Of a stretch of 9,589 nucleotides of DNA, positions 1-6,159 are shown piece by piece. Made by a program: the position numbers and the translations under genes. The notes below the pieces were generated by a model. It was given only the letters and a program-made list of their open reading frames with translations. It did no database searches and was not told where the DNA came from. The stretch comes from JBKDZR01 sp047971485 (GTDB taxonomy: Bacteria > Pseudomonadota > Alphaproteobacteria > Rhodobacterales > Rhodobacteraceae), in the NCBI GenBank assembly GCA_047971485.1, contig JBKDZR010000100.1:1-9589 (forward strand), written 5' to 3'. Each line of letters begins with the position of its first letter. Position 1 is the first letter of the stretch.

Positions 1-2097
1 TTTCTTGAACTTGACCAAGGCGAAATCCGGCTCGATCCCGGTGGTGTCACAATCCATCACCAGCCCGATGGTGCCGGTGGGCGCGATCACCGTGGCCTGG
101 GCGTTGCGATACCCGTGCTGTTCACCAAGGCGCAGGGCCTCATCCCAGGATTGCATGGCCAGGGCGACCAGTGACGGATCGGTGCAGTTCTTGTGGTCCA
201 GCGGCACCGGCTTGACGGCCAGATCCTCGTAGCCCTTGGCCTTGCCATGGGCAGCGGTGCGGTGATTGCGGATGACACGCAGCATGTGTTCGGCATTGGC
301 CGCATAACCGGGGAAGCTGCCCAACTCGCCCGCCATTTCGGCCGAGGTGGCATAGGCGACACCGGTCATGATCGCACTCAGCGCCCCACAGATCGCGCGG
401 CCCTCATCCGAGTCATAGGAATAGCCCATGTTCATCAGCAGACCGCCGACATTGGCATAGCCCAGGCCCAGCGTACGGTAATCATAGCTGCGCTGCGCGA
501 TTTCCTTGGACGGGAACTGCGCCATCATCACCGAGACTTCCAGCGTCAGCGTCCACAGACGGGTGGCGTGGATGTAATCCTCAGCCTGAAACGTGCCATC
601 CTTGAGGAAGGTCAGCAGGTTCATCGAGGCCAGGTTACACGCCGTGTCATCAAGGAACATGTATTCCGAACACGGGTTGGAGCCGCGGATTGCCCCATCC
701 TCGGGGCAGGTGTGCCAGGCATTGACCGTGTCATGGAACTGGATCCCCGGATCGGCACAGGCCCAGGCGGCATGACCGATCTTTTCCCACAAATCGCGGG
801 CCTTGATCGTCTTGGCGGTCTTGCCATCGGTCCGGCGGATCAGTTCCCAATCCGCATCGTCCCGGACCGCCTGAAGGAAGGCATCCGTCACCCGGACCGA
901 GTTGTTCGAGTTCTGCCCTGAAACCGAGGAATAGGCATCGCTGTCCCAATCGGTGTCATAGGTCGGAAACTCGATCGAGGTATAGCCCTGGCGCGCGTAA
1001 TCCAGCACCCGCTTGATATAAGTCTCGGGGATCGCCGCCTTCTTGGCGCCACGAATGGCCGATTTCAGCGCCGGGTTCTGGGCCGGATCCGCCGCTTCGG
1101 GGCCGAAGCCGTCATGATCGCCCACCGCTGCGAAGATGGCATTCAGCTTTTCCTCATGCATCTTCGATCCGGCAACCAGGCTGGCGACCTTTTGCTCCTC
1201 GATCACCTTCCAGTCGACAAATTCCTCGATATCGGGGTGATCGGCATCGACGATGACCATCTTGGCCGCCCGCCGCGTGGTGCCCCCCGACTTGATCGCG
1301 CCGGCGGCACGGTCACCGATCTTCAGGAACCCCATCAGACCAGAGGACTTGCCCCCGCCCGACAGATGTTCCCCTTCGGCGCGCAGCGAGGAAAAGTTGG
1401 TCCCCGTGCCCGATCCGTATTTGAACAGCCGCGCCTCACGCACCCACAGGTCCATGATGCCGCCCTCATTCACCAGATCGTCGGCGACCGATTGAATGAA
1501 ACAGGCATGGGGTTGGGGATGTTCATAGGCCGACGCCGATTTGGTCAGCTTGCCAGTCTTGTAATCGACGTAGAAATGCCCCTGGCTGGGCCCGTCGATG
1601 CCATAGGCCCAGTGCAGACCGGTGTTGAACCATTGCGGGCTGTTGGGCGCCGCGCGCTGGGTGGCCAGCATATAGCGCATCTCGTCGTAATAAGCGCGGG
1701 CATCGGATTCGGCGGTGAAATAACCGCCTTTCCAGCCCCAATAGGCCCAGGCACCGGCCAGCCGGTCAAAGACCTGCCGGGCCGAGGTTTCACCGCTGAA
1801 ACGCTCTGCTTCGGGCAGTTTGTCCAGCGCTGCCTGATCGGGGACCGAACGCCAGAGGAATTCGGGCACGCCTTTTTCGCGGACCTTTTTCAGCTTGGCC
1901 GCGACACCGGCCTTGCGGAAATATTTCTGCGCCAGCACATCCGAGGCCACCTGGCTCCAGCTGTCGGGCACTTCGATATCGTCCAGGCGGAAGACGATGG
2001 TCCCATCGGGATTGCGGATTTCCGACGCGGTGGTGGTGAAGGCCAGCGCCCCATAAGCGCCAGTTTTCTCGGAGGTGAAGTTTCTTTCGATTCTCAT
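1..2097 (-). CDS. nrdJ: Adenosylcobalamin-dependent (class II) ribonucleoside-diphosphate reductase, N-terminal part, truncated by the window edge
   Basis: The enzyme reduces ribonucleotides to deoxyribonucleotides using a radical generated from adenosylcobalamin, so it needs neither oxygen nor a separate radical-generating subunit. The frame is open for 699 codons from ATG at 2097 to base 1 without a stop. Visible family motifs are NSPQWFNTG (residues 152-160), the HACF cysteine at about 199 that should belong to the redox pair, GQNSNNSVR (394-402), GSNPCSE (472-478) with the expected thiyl-radical cysteine at 476, and APTGTIGLVMDCDTTGIEP (672-690). Relatives are roughly 1,200 residues long, so the C-terminal half, including the redox-active C-terminal cysteines, lies outside the window. 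The start codon has no strong Shine-Dalgarno; it is chosen because the conserved MRIERNFT-type N-terminus begins there. NrdR-like boxes lie upstream. Confidence 0.96.
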   Translation of the reverse strand, partial: MRIERNFTSEKTGAYGALAFTTTASEIRNPDGTIVFRLDDIEVPDSWSQVASDVLAQKYFRKAGVAAKLKKVREKGVPEFLWRSVPDQAALDKLPEAERFSGETSARQVFDRLAGAWAYWGWKGGYFTAESDARAYYDEMRYMLATQRAAPNSPQWFNTGLHWAYGIDGPSQGHFYVDYKTGKLTKSASAYEHPQPHACFIQSVADDLVNEGGIMDLWVREARLFKYGSGTGTNFSSLRAEGEHLSGGGKSSGLMGFLKIGDRAAGAIKSGGTTRRAAKMVIVDADHPDIEEFVDWKVIEEQKVASLVAGSKMHEEKLNAIFAAVGDHDGFGPEAADPAQNPALKSAIRGAKKAAIPETYIKRVLDYARQGYTSIEFPTYDTDWDSDAYSSVSGQNSNNSVRVTDAFLQAVRDDADWELIRRTDGKTAKTIKARDLWEKIGHAAWACADPGIQFHDTVNAWHTCPEDGAIRGSNPCSEYMFLDDTACNLASMNLLTFLKDGTFQAEDYIHATRLWTLTLEVSVMMAQFPSKEIAQRSYDYRTLGLGYANVGGLLMNMGYSYDSDEGRAICGALSAIMTGVAYATSAEMAGELGSFPGYAANAEHMLRVIRNHRTAAHGKAKGYEDLAVKPVPLDHKNCTDPSLVALAMQSWDEALRLGEQHGYRNAQATVIAPTGTIGLVMDCDTTGIEPDFALVKFKK

Positions 2098-2230
2098 CGC
2101 ACGCGCGCCCTGTCTGCTGTCAATGACCCGACCGACAAACCGGCCAGCGCCACCAAGATGTTGCGGACAAGGCCTGCCCGCCGCCTGCTGGCGACCGGTG
2201 TCGACTTGTCCCGTGTTTCAGATATCGGCG
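2098..2230 (-). other. nrdJ untranslated leader, no gene seen
   Basis: This is the stretch between the proximal NrdR-like box and the nrdJ start codon. No credible ORF with a ribosome-binding site was found on either strand. I looked for a cobalamin riboswitch, which would make sense for a B12-dependent enzyme, but did not find the conserved B12-box (GCCACTG-like) or the associated core helices. The start codon is preceded only by a GC-rich run with no clear Shine-Dalgarno. Confidence 0.5.
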
Positions 2231-2246
2231 CCACCATATGTGGTGG
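2231..2246 (-). promoter_or_regulatory. NrdR-box-like operator, gene-proximal copy
   Basis: On the minus strand this reads CCACCACATATGGTGG, with perfect 6-bp inverted arms around CATA. It agrees with the general NrdR-box pattern (about aCaCwAtATaTwGTgt) at 11 of 16 positions, including the central ATAT-like core and the GTG arm. NrdR is the ATP/dATP-sensing repressor of ribonucleotide reductase genes, and its boxes normally occur as tandem pairs. The partner lies 31 bp further upstream. The assignment was made by eye and no NrdR gene is in the window. Confidence 0.7.
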
Positions 2247-2261
2247 GTCAGCGCCGGACAG

Positions 2262-2277
2262 CCACAAGTAACCGCAG
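2262..2277 (-). promoter_or_regulatory. NrdR-box-like operator, distal copy overlapping the putative -10
   Basis: On the minus strand this reads CTGCGGTTACTTGTGG. Only the right half (TTGTGG) fits the NrdR box well; the left half is degenerate. Its centre lies 31 bp, close to three helical turns, from the centre of the better box. That is the tandem spacing typical of NrdR sites and the main reason for calling it. It overlaps the likely -10 region of nrdJ, which would suit repression by blocking RNA polymerase. Confidence 0.5.
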
Positions 2278-2295
2278 GTGGTGGTAGCAGGTCAA
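2267..2295 (-). promoter_or_regulatory. Candidate nrdJ promoter
   Basis: On the minus strand TTGACC (2295-2290) is a good -35 match. It is followed after 17 bp by GTTACT (2272-2267), a weak -10. Transcription would start near 2260, giving nrdJ an untranslated leader of about 160 bases with the proximal NrdR-like box just inside the transcribed region. The weak -10 makes this a tentative call; the agreement with the operator positions supports it. Confidence 0.4.
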
Positions 2296-2420
2296 CAGAT
2301 TTTGTCTAAATATGGTGGTGGAAAAGTGACTCTTTTCTATTGACCCAGTGACCCGATTCTGCCCGAACAGGCCGACGACTCGAAGCGTTAACAGGGTGTA
2401 AACAGAGGATTAACAAAACC

Positions 2421-2570
2421 ATGATGGTTACCCGTTTGGCACCTCAGGACAGCCCCATGGCGTTGTGCGATTCTCATCGGTTGGTCACAGAGCAACAGAA
2501 CGTTTCCGGACGGCGCATCCCAAAGCCCCCTCTGCGGGCCAGCCTGCGATCGCCGTATGCGGCCATTTGA
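2421..2570 (+). CDS. Doubtful small ORF, 49 residues, unknown function
   Basis: An ATG-ATG start at 2421 opens a 49-codon frame ending in TGA at 2568-2570. An AGAGGA element (2404-2409) lies 11 bases upstream and could act as a ribosome-binding site at slightly long spacing. The peptide begins MMVTRLAPQDSPM and is rich in Arg, Pro and Ser, with one Cys, no membrane segment and no motif I recognise. By eye its third-position G/C bias is weaker than in the definite genes here, which argues against coding. It lies in the gap between nrdJ and tRNA-Pro and points away from both. It could equally be part of an untranslated region or chance. Confidence 0.22.
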   Translation: MMVTRLAPQDSPMALCDSHRLVTEQQNVSGRRIPKPPLRASLRSPYAAI

Positions 2571-2643
2571 GGCGCGGTCCCCTTCGACCTCGGCCCCAGG
2601 CATCCAAAGCACGCCTGCCCTGATGATCAATGTCCTGAAAACC
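2571..2643. other. Gap between tRNA-Pro and the doubtful small ORF
   Basis: This lies downstream of the tRNA in its direction of transcription. A weak inverted repeat, CAGGC (2600s) to GCCTG with an 11-base loop, is present but is not followed by a T-run on the minus strand, so I do not call a terminator. No attachment-site duplicate of the tRNA 3' end was seen in the window. Confidence 0.35.
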
Positions 2644-2720
2644 TGGTCGGGGCGGCGAGATTCGAACTCACGACCCCCTGTACCCAAAACAGGTGCGCTA
2701 CCAGACTGCGCCACGCCCCG
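2644..2720 (-). tRNA. tRNA-Pro (anticodon UGG)
   Basis: A full 77-base cloverleaf can be folded. The acceptor is CGGGGCG/CGCCCCG, the D stem GCGC/GCGC with loop AGTCTGGTA, the anticodon stem CCTGT/ACAGG with loop TTTGGGT (anticodon TGG), and the T stem GTGAG/CTCGC with loop TTCGAAT. The discriminator is A and the 3' CCA is encoded. The UGG anticodon reads CCA and CCG and, by wobble, other proline codons. The gene begins 41 bases after the stop of the DUF192 gene on the same strand. With no clear promoter of its own it may be processed from the upstream transcript. Confidence 0.97.
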
Positions 2721-2761
2721 ACCGAGGGGCGGTTTACTGGTCCCGGCGGCGGTTGAAAAGC

Positions 2762-3232
2762 CTAATCTTCCACACAGGCCCAAACCGCCCGGTCCTGGGG
2801 CAACATCGGATGGCGCAGCACGCTGCCCTCATTGATCCCAAACTGCGCGGCAAGACCACCGTTCAGTTCCAGAACTGCCAGCACATCGCGCCCGCCATCA
2901 ATCGCCGTTTCGTCCAGTGGCACGGCATTTTCATGCACCCGCGTCACGGTTCCGGTGGCATCAAGGAAAATCATGTCCAGGGGAATCAATGTGTTCCGCA
3001 TCCAGAAACTTGCCCGCTGAGGCCGTTCATAGACGAACAACATGCCTGCCTGCCGGGGCAAACTGGTGCGGTGCATCAAGCCTTGCGCTCGTTCCGCATC
3101 GGTCAGGGCCAGTTCAACCGTGAACCGCGCATGGCCCCAGGATCCGCGCAAATCGGCCCGATCCGGCACACAATCCGCCGCCTGGGACGCCGGGGCGCTG
3201 AACAACAGCAGAACAAGCGCGACAGCCCGCAT
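2762..3232 (-). CDS. DUF192 family protein with signal peptide
   Basis: This is a 156-residue protein of the DUF192 family, whose biochemical role is not established. Residues 1-19 look like a cleavable Sec signal peptide (short basic start, ALVLLLFSAP core, small residues before ADC), so the product is probably periplasmic; a Cys at 21 follows the likely cleavage site. Family signatures seen are RAQGLMHRTSLP (48-59), AGMLFV (62-67), FWMRNTLIPLDMIFLD (77-91) and the VLELNGG segment (120-126). ATG at 3232 is chosen; GTG one codon earlier is possible. The ATG shares its A with the upstream TGA (TGATG), implying translational coupling to the cold-shock-domain gene. Confidence 0.93.
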   Translation of the reverse strand: MRAVALVLLLFSAPASQAADCVPDRADLRGSWGHARFTVELALTDAERAQGLMHRTSLPRQAGMLFVYERPQRASFWMRNTLIPLDMIFLDATGTVTRVHENAVPLDETAIDGGRDVLAVLELNGGLAAQFGINEGSVLRHPMLPQDRAVWACVED

Positions 3233-3855
3233 CACGATTCGGGATCTCCGTCACCGGCCTGCTTCGAAAACGCGTCAACCGGATCATCCTGCCCCGGCAC
3301 GACAATGTCCTCGGGATCGCCCTCTTCGCGCAAGGCCAGTTCCCAGGAGGTCACGACCGCCGCCATCAGACCGCGCTTGCCCTCGGTGATGCGCAGGCAC
3401 ACGGCCTCACCCGGTTGCAGATCGGCCAGACCGGATCTGCGCAGAACCTCGATATGGATAAAGATGTCCTCGGCCCGCCCGAAGGCATTGGCAAAACCAA
3501 AGCCCTTGGCCTTGTCAAACCACTTGACCCGCGCCGCGCTGAGCGGCCCGGCCGCCCGCAACCCGGCGTCGTCGATCACACCCTCGGGCCCCTCGACATA
3601 ATCGGCCAAAGGCGGGTCGATCCGCTTGACCTCAACCGCTTGTCGGCCACGTGGCGTGTCCAGCACCACCACCTCGACGCGCGCCCCGTCCGTGACCGAG
3701 CTTTGGCCGAAATTACGCAGCACATTCGCATGCAAAAGAATGTCGCTGCCCCCGGAATCGGCAACGACAAAGCCGAATCCCTTTCCAGGATCAAACCATT
3801 TCACCTGCCCATGCAGAATTTCAGCGTCTTCGGGTTCCATAGGATCAGCAATCAT
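3232..3855 (-). CDS. Two-domain cold-shock protein
   Basis: This 207-residue protein contains two cold-shock domains, OB-folds that bind single-stranded RNA or DNA and are expected to act in the cytoplasm as RNA chaperones. Domain 1 (about 15-80) has VKWFDPGKGFGFV (RNP1 region, 18-30) and DILLH (RNP2-like, 38-42). Domain 2 (about 107-170) has VKWFDKAKGFGFA (110-122) and DIFIH (130-134). In domain 1 an RNP2 phenylalanine is replaced by Leu, and in domain 2 the last RNP1 residue is Ala, so the two surfaces probably differ. The acidic C-terminal tail (about 176-207) is likely disordered. The start is uncertain: ATG at 3855, GTG at 3858 and ATG at 3840 are in frame and none has a good Shine-Dalgarno. 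It is co-transcribed with the DUF192 gene. Confidence 0.93.
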   Translation of the reverse strand: MIADPMEPEDAEILHGQVKWFDPGKGFGFVVADSGGSDILLHANVLRNFGQSSVTDGARVEVVVLDTPRGRQAVEVKRIDPPLADYVEGPEGVIDDAGLRAAGPLSAARVKWFDKAKGFGFANAFGRAEDIFIHIEVLRRSGLADLQPGEAVCLRITEGKRGLMAAVVTSWELALREEGDPEDIVVPGQDDPVDAFSKQAGDGDPES

Positions 3856-3911
3856 CACTCAGCAGTTCTTGCCATAAATCGCGCCTGAAAAAGTCCAATA
3901 CGGGTGTATTG

Positions 3912-3939
3912 CTTATATAGTCCACATTTATCGTCTTAA
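3912..3939 (-). promoter_or_regulatory. Candidate promoter of the cold-shock/DUF192 operon
   Basis: On the minus strand TTAAGA (3939-3934) is followed after 16 bp by TATAAG (3917-3912), a 5-of-6 match to the -10 consensus. The surrounding gap between pdxH and the cold-shock gene is visibly AT-rich against a GC-rich background. Transcription would start near 3905, leaving a leader of about 50 bases. I saw no convincing terminator for pdxH before it, so read-through is possible. Confidence 0.5.
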
Positions 3940-3968
3940 CGTATGACAGCTTTGCGCACAAACCGGGA

Positions 3969-4574
3969 TTAAGGATTAAGTCGGATAACGCGCCAGGTTT
4001 CGTGAGGATCGCTTCGTGTCCACAGAAACCGATCATGCAGTCGGTGCGGACCATCAGCCCAGAACTCCATGGCCTGCGGGCGCAGCTTGTATCCCCCCCA
4101 ATAACTTGGACGAGGTGGGTTATCGTCCCACTTCAAACGCATTTCGGCAAGCTTATCTTCAAGCGCCTTACGAGAATTCAGCGGCCGTGACTGTTGGGAC
4201 GCACAGGCGCCCAGCCGGCTTTCGGGGGAACGGCTTTTGAAATAGGCATCCGACCGTGCCGCCGCGATCCGTTCCACCGCCCCGCGGGCCCGCACCTGCC
4301 GGCGCAGGGATTTCCAGTGCAACACAAAGGCCGCCGTTCCCGCATGTTCAATTTCCCGTGCCTTGGTACTTTCGTAGTTGGTGAAGAAAGTGAACCCGTC
4401 TTCTTCGATATCCTTGAGCAGCACCATCCGCACATTGGGCAGCCCGCCACAATCCACCGTCGCCAGGGCCATGGCCGTGGGATCATTGGGTTCGACCGCC
4501 GCCGCCTCGGCCAGCCATGTCCGGGCCAGGACGAACGGATCGGTGCCGGCAAAGATACCCGTCCTGTCCGACAT
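3969..4574 (-). CDS. pdxH: Pyridoxamine/pyridoxine 5'-phosphate oxidase
   Basis: This FMN enzyme oxidises pyridoxine or pyridoxamine 5'-phosphate to pyridoxal 5'-phosphate, the last step of vitamin B6 synthesis and salvage in the cytoplasm. It has 201 residues, slightly shorter at the N-terminus than the 218-residue E. coli enzyme. Visible landmarks are RMVLLK (49-54, FMN phosphate contacts), FFTNYESTKAREI (63-75), SLRRQVRARG (89-98), the SRSPESRLGACASQQS segment (114-129), PSYWGGYKL (156-164), FWADGPHRLHDRF (171-183) with the substrate-binding Arg/His, and a C-terminal WRVIRLNP. The start is ATG at 4574 because AAGGA (4585-4581) lies six bases upstream; the in-frame ATG at 4580 is too close to it. 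The open frame continues upstream into fabI, but that extension lacks family similarity. Confidence 0.96.
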   Translation of the reverse strand: MSDRTGIFAGTDPFVLARTWLAEAAAVEPNDPTAMALATVDCGGLPNVRMVLLKDIEEDGFTFFTNYESTKAREIEHAGTAAFVLHWKSLRRQVRARGAVERIAAARSDAYFKSRSPESRLGACASQQSRPLNSRKALEDKLAEMRLKWDDNPPRPSYWGGYKLRPQAMEFWADGPHRLHDRFLWTRSDPHETWRVIRLNP

Positions 4575-4580
4575 GTCCAT

Positions 4581-4585
4581 TCCTT
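4581..4585 (-). promoter_or_regulatory. Ribosome-binding site that decides the pdxH start
   Basis: AAGGA on the minus strand lies six bases before ATG at 4574 and only directly before the in-frame ATG at 4580. This favours the downstream start. Confidence 0.6.
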
Positions 4586-4640
4586 CATTCCCTACCCAGG
4601 GGCCGCGCCCATGGCGGGGTCCCGATCCACGGCATGCCAC

Positions 4641-4665
4641 CTTCCGGCACCGAAACCACCGGAAG
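4641..4665. repeat. Inverted repeat in the pdxH-fabI divergent region
   Basis: CTTCCGG (4641-4647) and CCGGAAG (4659-4665) are perfect inverted arms separated by 11 bases, inside the 175-base region between the divergent pdxH and fabI starts. The arm centres are 18 bp apart. It could be an operator for a dimeric regulator or a hairpin in the pdxH leader. There is no T-run, so a terminator is unlikely. I cannot name a regulator. Confidence 0.45.
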
Positions 4666-4688
4666 ATCAGATCCCGAAACGCACGTTC

Positions 4689-4717
4689 TTGAAGCGCCGG
4701 AGACAATGGCCTAAACG
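4689..4717 (+). promoter_or_regulatory. Weak candidate fabI promoter
   Basis: TTGAAG (4689-4694) and TAAACG (4712-4717) are separated by 17 bp and lie about 30 bases before the fabI start. The -35 is reasonable and the -10 poor. No better pair was seen in the gap. Confidence 0.28.
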
Positions 4718-4749
4718 ACGCATAAACCATGGTGCCCGGAGAGACGCGA

Positions 4750-5568
4750 ATGTCAACAGAACTCATGCAAGGCAAACGCGGGTTGATCATGGGATTGGCC
4801 AATGACAAGTCGATTGCCTGGGGAATCGCAAAGGTCTGCGCCGAACATGGGGCCGAACTGGCCTTTTCCTATCAGGGCGAAGCGCTGAAGAAACGGGTGG
4901 TGCCGCTGGCCGAGCAGCTCGGTTCGGACTTGCTGATCGAATGCGATGTGTCGGATCCGGCGTCTCTGGACGCGCTCTTTGCCCAAATCGAGGCCCGCTG
5001 GGGCCGGCTGGATTTCGTTGTCCATGCCATCGGCTTTTCGGACAAGGGCGAATTGCGCGGCCGTTATGTCGACACCAGCCCCGATAATTTCCGTGTCTCG
5101 ATGGATATCTCGGTCTATTCCTTCACCGCCGTGTGCCAACGCGCCGAAAAACTGATGACCGAGGGCGGATCCTGCCTGACCCTGACCTATTACGGCGCCG
5201 AAAAAGTGATGCCACATTATAACGTGATGGGCGTTGCAAAGGCCGCGTTGGAGGCCAGCGTACGTTATCTGGCCGAAGATCTGGGCAAGGATGGCATTCG
5301 GGTCAACGCGATCTCGGCGGGCACGATCAAGACGCTGGCGGCCTCAGGCATCGGCGATTTCCGCTATATCCTGAAGTGGAACGAATATAACGCGCCCCTG
5401 CGCCGCACCGTCACCCAGGAAGAGGTCGGGAAATCGGCGCTCTATCTGCTGTCGGATCTGGGATCCGCCACCACGGGCGAGGTGTTGCATGTGGATGCCG
5501 GCTATCACGTGGTGGGCATGAAGGCCGTGGACGCGCCGGACATCACCACTGCCAAGACCAACAGCTGA
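4750..5568 (+). CDS. fabI: Enoyl-[acyl-carrier-protein] reductase (NADH), FabI type
   Basis: This short-chain dehydrogenase reduces the enoyl-ACP double bond in the last step of each fatty-acid elongation cycle, in the cytoplasm. The product is 272 residues, normal for alphaproteobacterial FabI. The glycine-rich dinucleotide site is GLANDKSIAWGIA (15-27). CDVSDP (65-70) follows the second cofactor strand and HAIGF (92-96) carries the Gly equivalent to the triclosan-sensitivity position of E. coli. The catalytic pair is Tyr157 and Lys164 in YNVMGVAK, the Y-X6-K spacing specific to FabI, with a further Tyr at 147/148. NAISAGTIKTLAASGI (186-201) forms the substrate loop. The start is ATG at 4750 because GGAGAG (4738-4743) lies six bases upstream; the in-frame ATG at 4729 lacks such a site. 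It diverges from pdxH and is followed 80 bases later by gpt. Confidence 0.97.
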   Translation: MSTELMQGKRGLIMGLANDKSIAWGIAKVCAEHGAELAFSYQGEALKKRVVPLAEQLGSDLLIECDVSDPASLDALFAQIEARWGRLDFVVHAIGFSDKGELRGRYVDTSPDNFRVSMDISVYSFTAVCQRAEKLMTEGGSCLTLTYYGAEKVMPHYNVMGVAKAALEASVRYLAEDLGKDGIRVNAISAGTIKTLAASGIGDFRYILKWNEYNAPLRRTVTQEEVGKSALYLLSDLGSATTGEVLHVDAGYHVVGMKAVDAPDITTAKTNS

Positions 5569-5574
5569 TCAACC

Positions 5575-5627
5575 GGACCCCCGGGATGCGGACAGCCCAA
5601 CCCGGGTGTTCTGTGGATCCGGGGGCC
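5575..5627 (+). repeat. GC-rich hairpin between fabI and gpt
   Basis: GGACCCCCGGGAT (5575-5587) can pair with ATCCGGGGGCC (5617-5627), with one bulge and one mismatch. Inside it ACAG (5592-5595) pairs with CTGT (5611-5614). The structure begins seven bases after the fabI stop and ends shortly before the gpt ribosome-binding site. It lacks a following T-run, so it may be an mRNA-stabilising or processing hairpin rather than a classical terminator. Confidence 0.4.
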
Positions 5628-5648
5628 TTTCGGGCCAAGGGGGGCCGA

Positions 5649-6149
5649 ATGTCGGAAAAACTGCCACATGAAAAAGGGTTCCACATCAGCTGGGATCAGA
5701 TCCACCGCGATTCCCGGGCGCTGGCGTGGCGGCTGGACGGCAAGGGCCCGATGCAGGGCGCCTGGCGGGGGATCGTGGCCATCACCCGGGGCGGCATGGC
5801 CCCGGCGATGATCGTCGCGCGCGAATTGGACATCCGCGCCGTCGATACGATTTCAGTGAAAAGCTATCAGCATCAGTCCCGGACCGAGCCCGAGATCCTG
5901 AACAAGCCCGATGACGCGTTCATGGGCGATGGCGAGGGCATGCTGGTAATCGACGATCTGGTCGATACCGGCCGGACCCTGGAACTGGTGCGCCAGATGT
6001 ATCCCAAGGCCCATTTCGCTACCGTTTATGCCAAGCCCCAGGGCGAACAGCTGGTGGACACGTTCATCACCGGCGTCAGTCAGGATACGTGGATCTTTTT
6101 CCCTTGGGATATGGCGCTGCAATATGTGGAACCCTTTCGCGGCCGCTGA
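5649..6149 (+). CDS. gpt: Xanthine (xanthine-guanine) phosphoribosyltransferase
   Basis: The enzyme transfers phosphoribose from PRPP to xanthine or guanine in purine salvage and is usually peripheral to the inner membrane. The product has 166 residues, close to the 152 of E. coli Gpt. The PRPP loop is VIDDLVDTGRT (100-110), preceded by RGGMAPA (47-53), where the family has its conserved Arg-Gly-Gly, and IRAVDTISVKSY (62-73). WIFFPWD (148-154) matches the base-binding C-terminal region (WIxxPWD in E. coli). An A/G-rich site (AAGGGGGG, 5637-5644) lies four bases before ATG at 5649. An in-frame ATG at 5586 would add 21 residues made of the upstream hairpin sequence and is rejected. Xanthine preference over guanine is inferred from family naming only. 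Confidence 0.94.
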   Translation: MSEKLPHEKGFHISWDQIHRDSRALAWRLDGKGPMQGAWRGIVAITRGGMAPAMIVARELDIRAVDTISVKSYQHQSRTEPEILNKPDDAFMGDGEGMLVIDDLVDTGRTLELVRQMYPKAHFATVYAKPQGEQLVDTFITGVSQDTWIFFPWDMALQYVEPFRGR

Positions 6150-6159
6150 TCCCACGCGG

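Noticed and set aside
193..921. Long open frame on the plus strand opposite nrdJ
   Set aside because: It lies entirely antisense to a well-supported gene with intact motifs. Such frames are common opposite genes with strong third-position G/C bias, and its product shows no family motif.
1114..2271. 385-codon open frame on the plus strand opposite the nrdJ N-terminal region
   Set aside because: It is antisense to conserved nrdJ sequence and runs through the nrdJ leader and the NrdR-like box. No recognisable domain was seen.
2098..2400. Cobalamin riboswitch upstream of nrdJ
   Set aside because: I looked for the conserved B12 box and neighbouring core elements on the minus strand and did not see them; the NrdR-like boxes explain regulation better.
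2571..2720. Integration site at tRNA-Pro
   Set aside because: tRNA genes are common integration targets, but no integrase gene, no duplicated tRNA end and no compositional shift were seen.
2388..2783. 131-codon minus-strand frame running through the tRNA
   Set aside because: It spans the entire tRNA-Pro gene and the end of the DUF192 gene and has no recognisable domain.
4575..4808. N-terminal extension of the pdxH frame into fabI
   Set aside because: The extension has no PdxH-family similarity and overlaps the fabI start. A Shine-Dalgarno at 4581-4585 supports the start at 4574.
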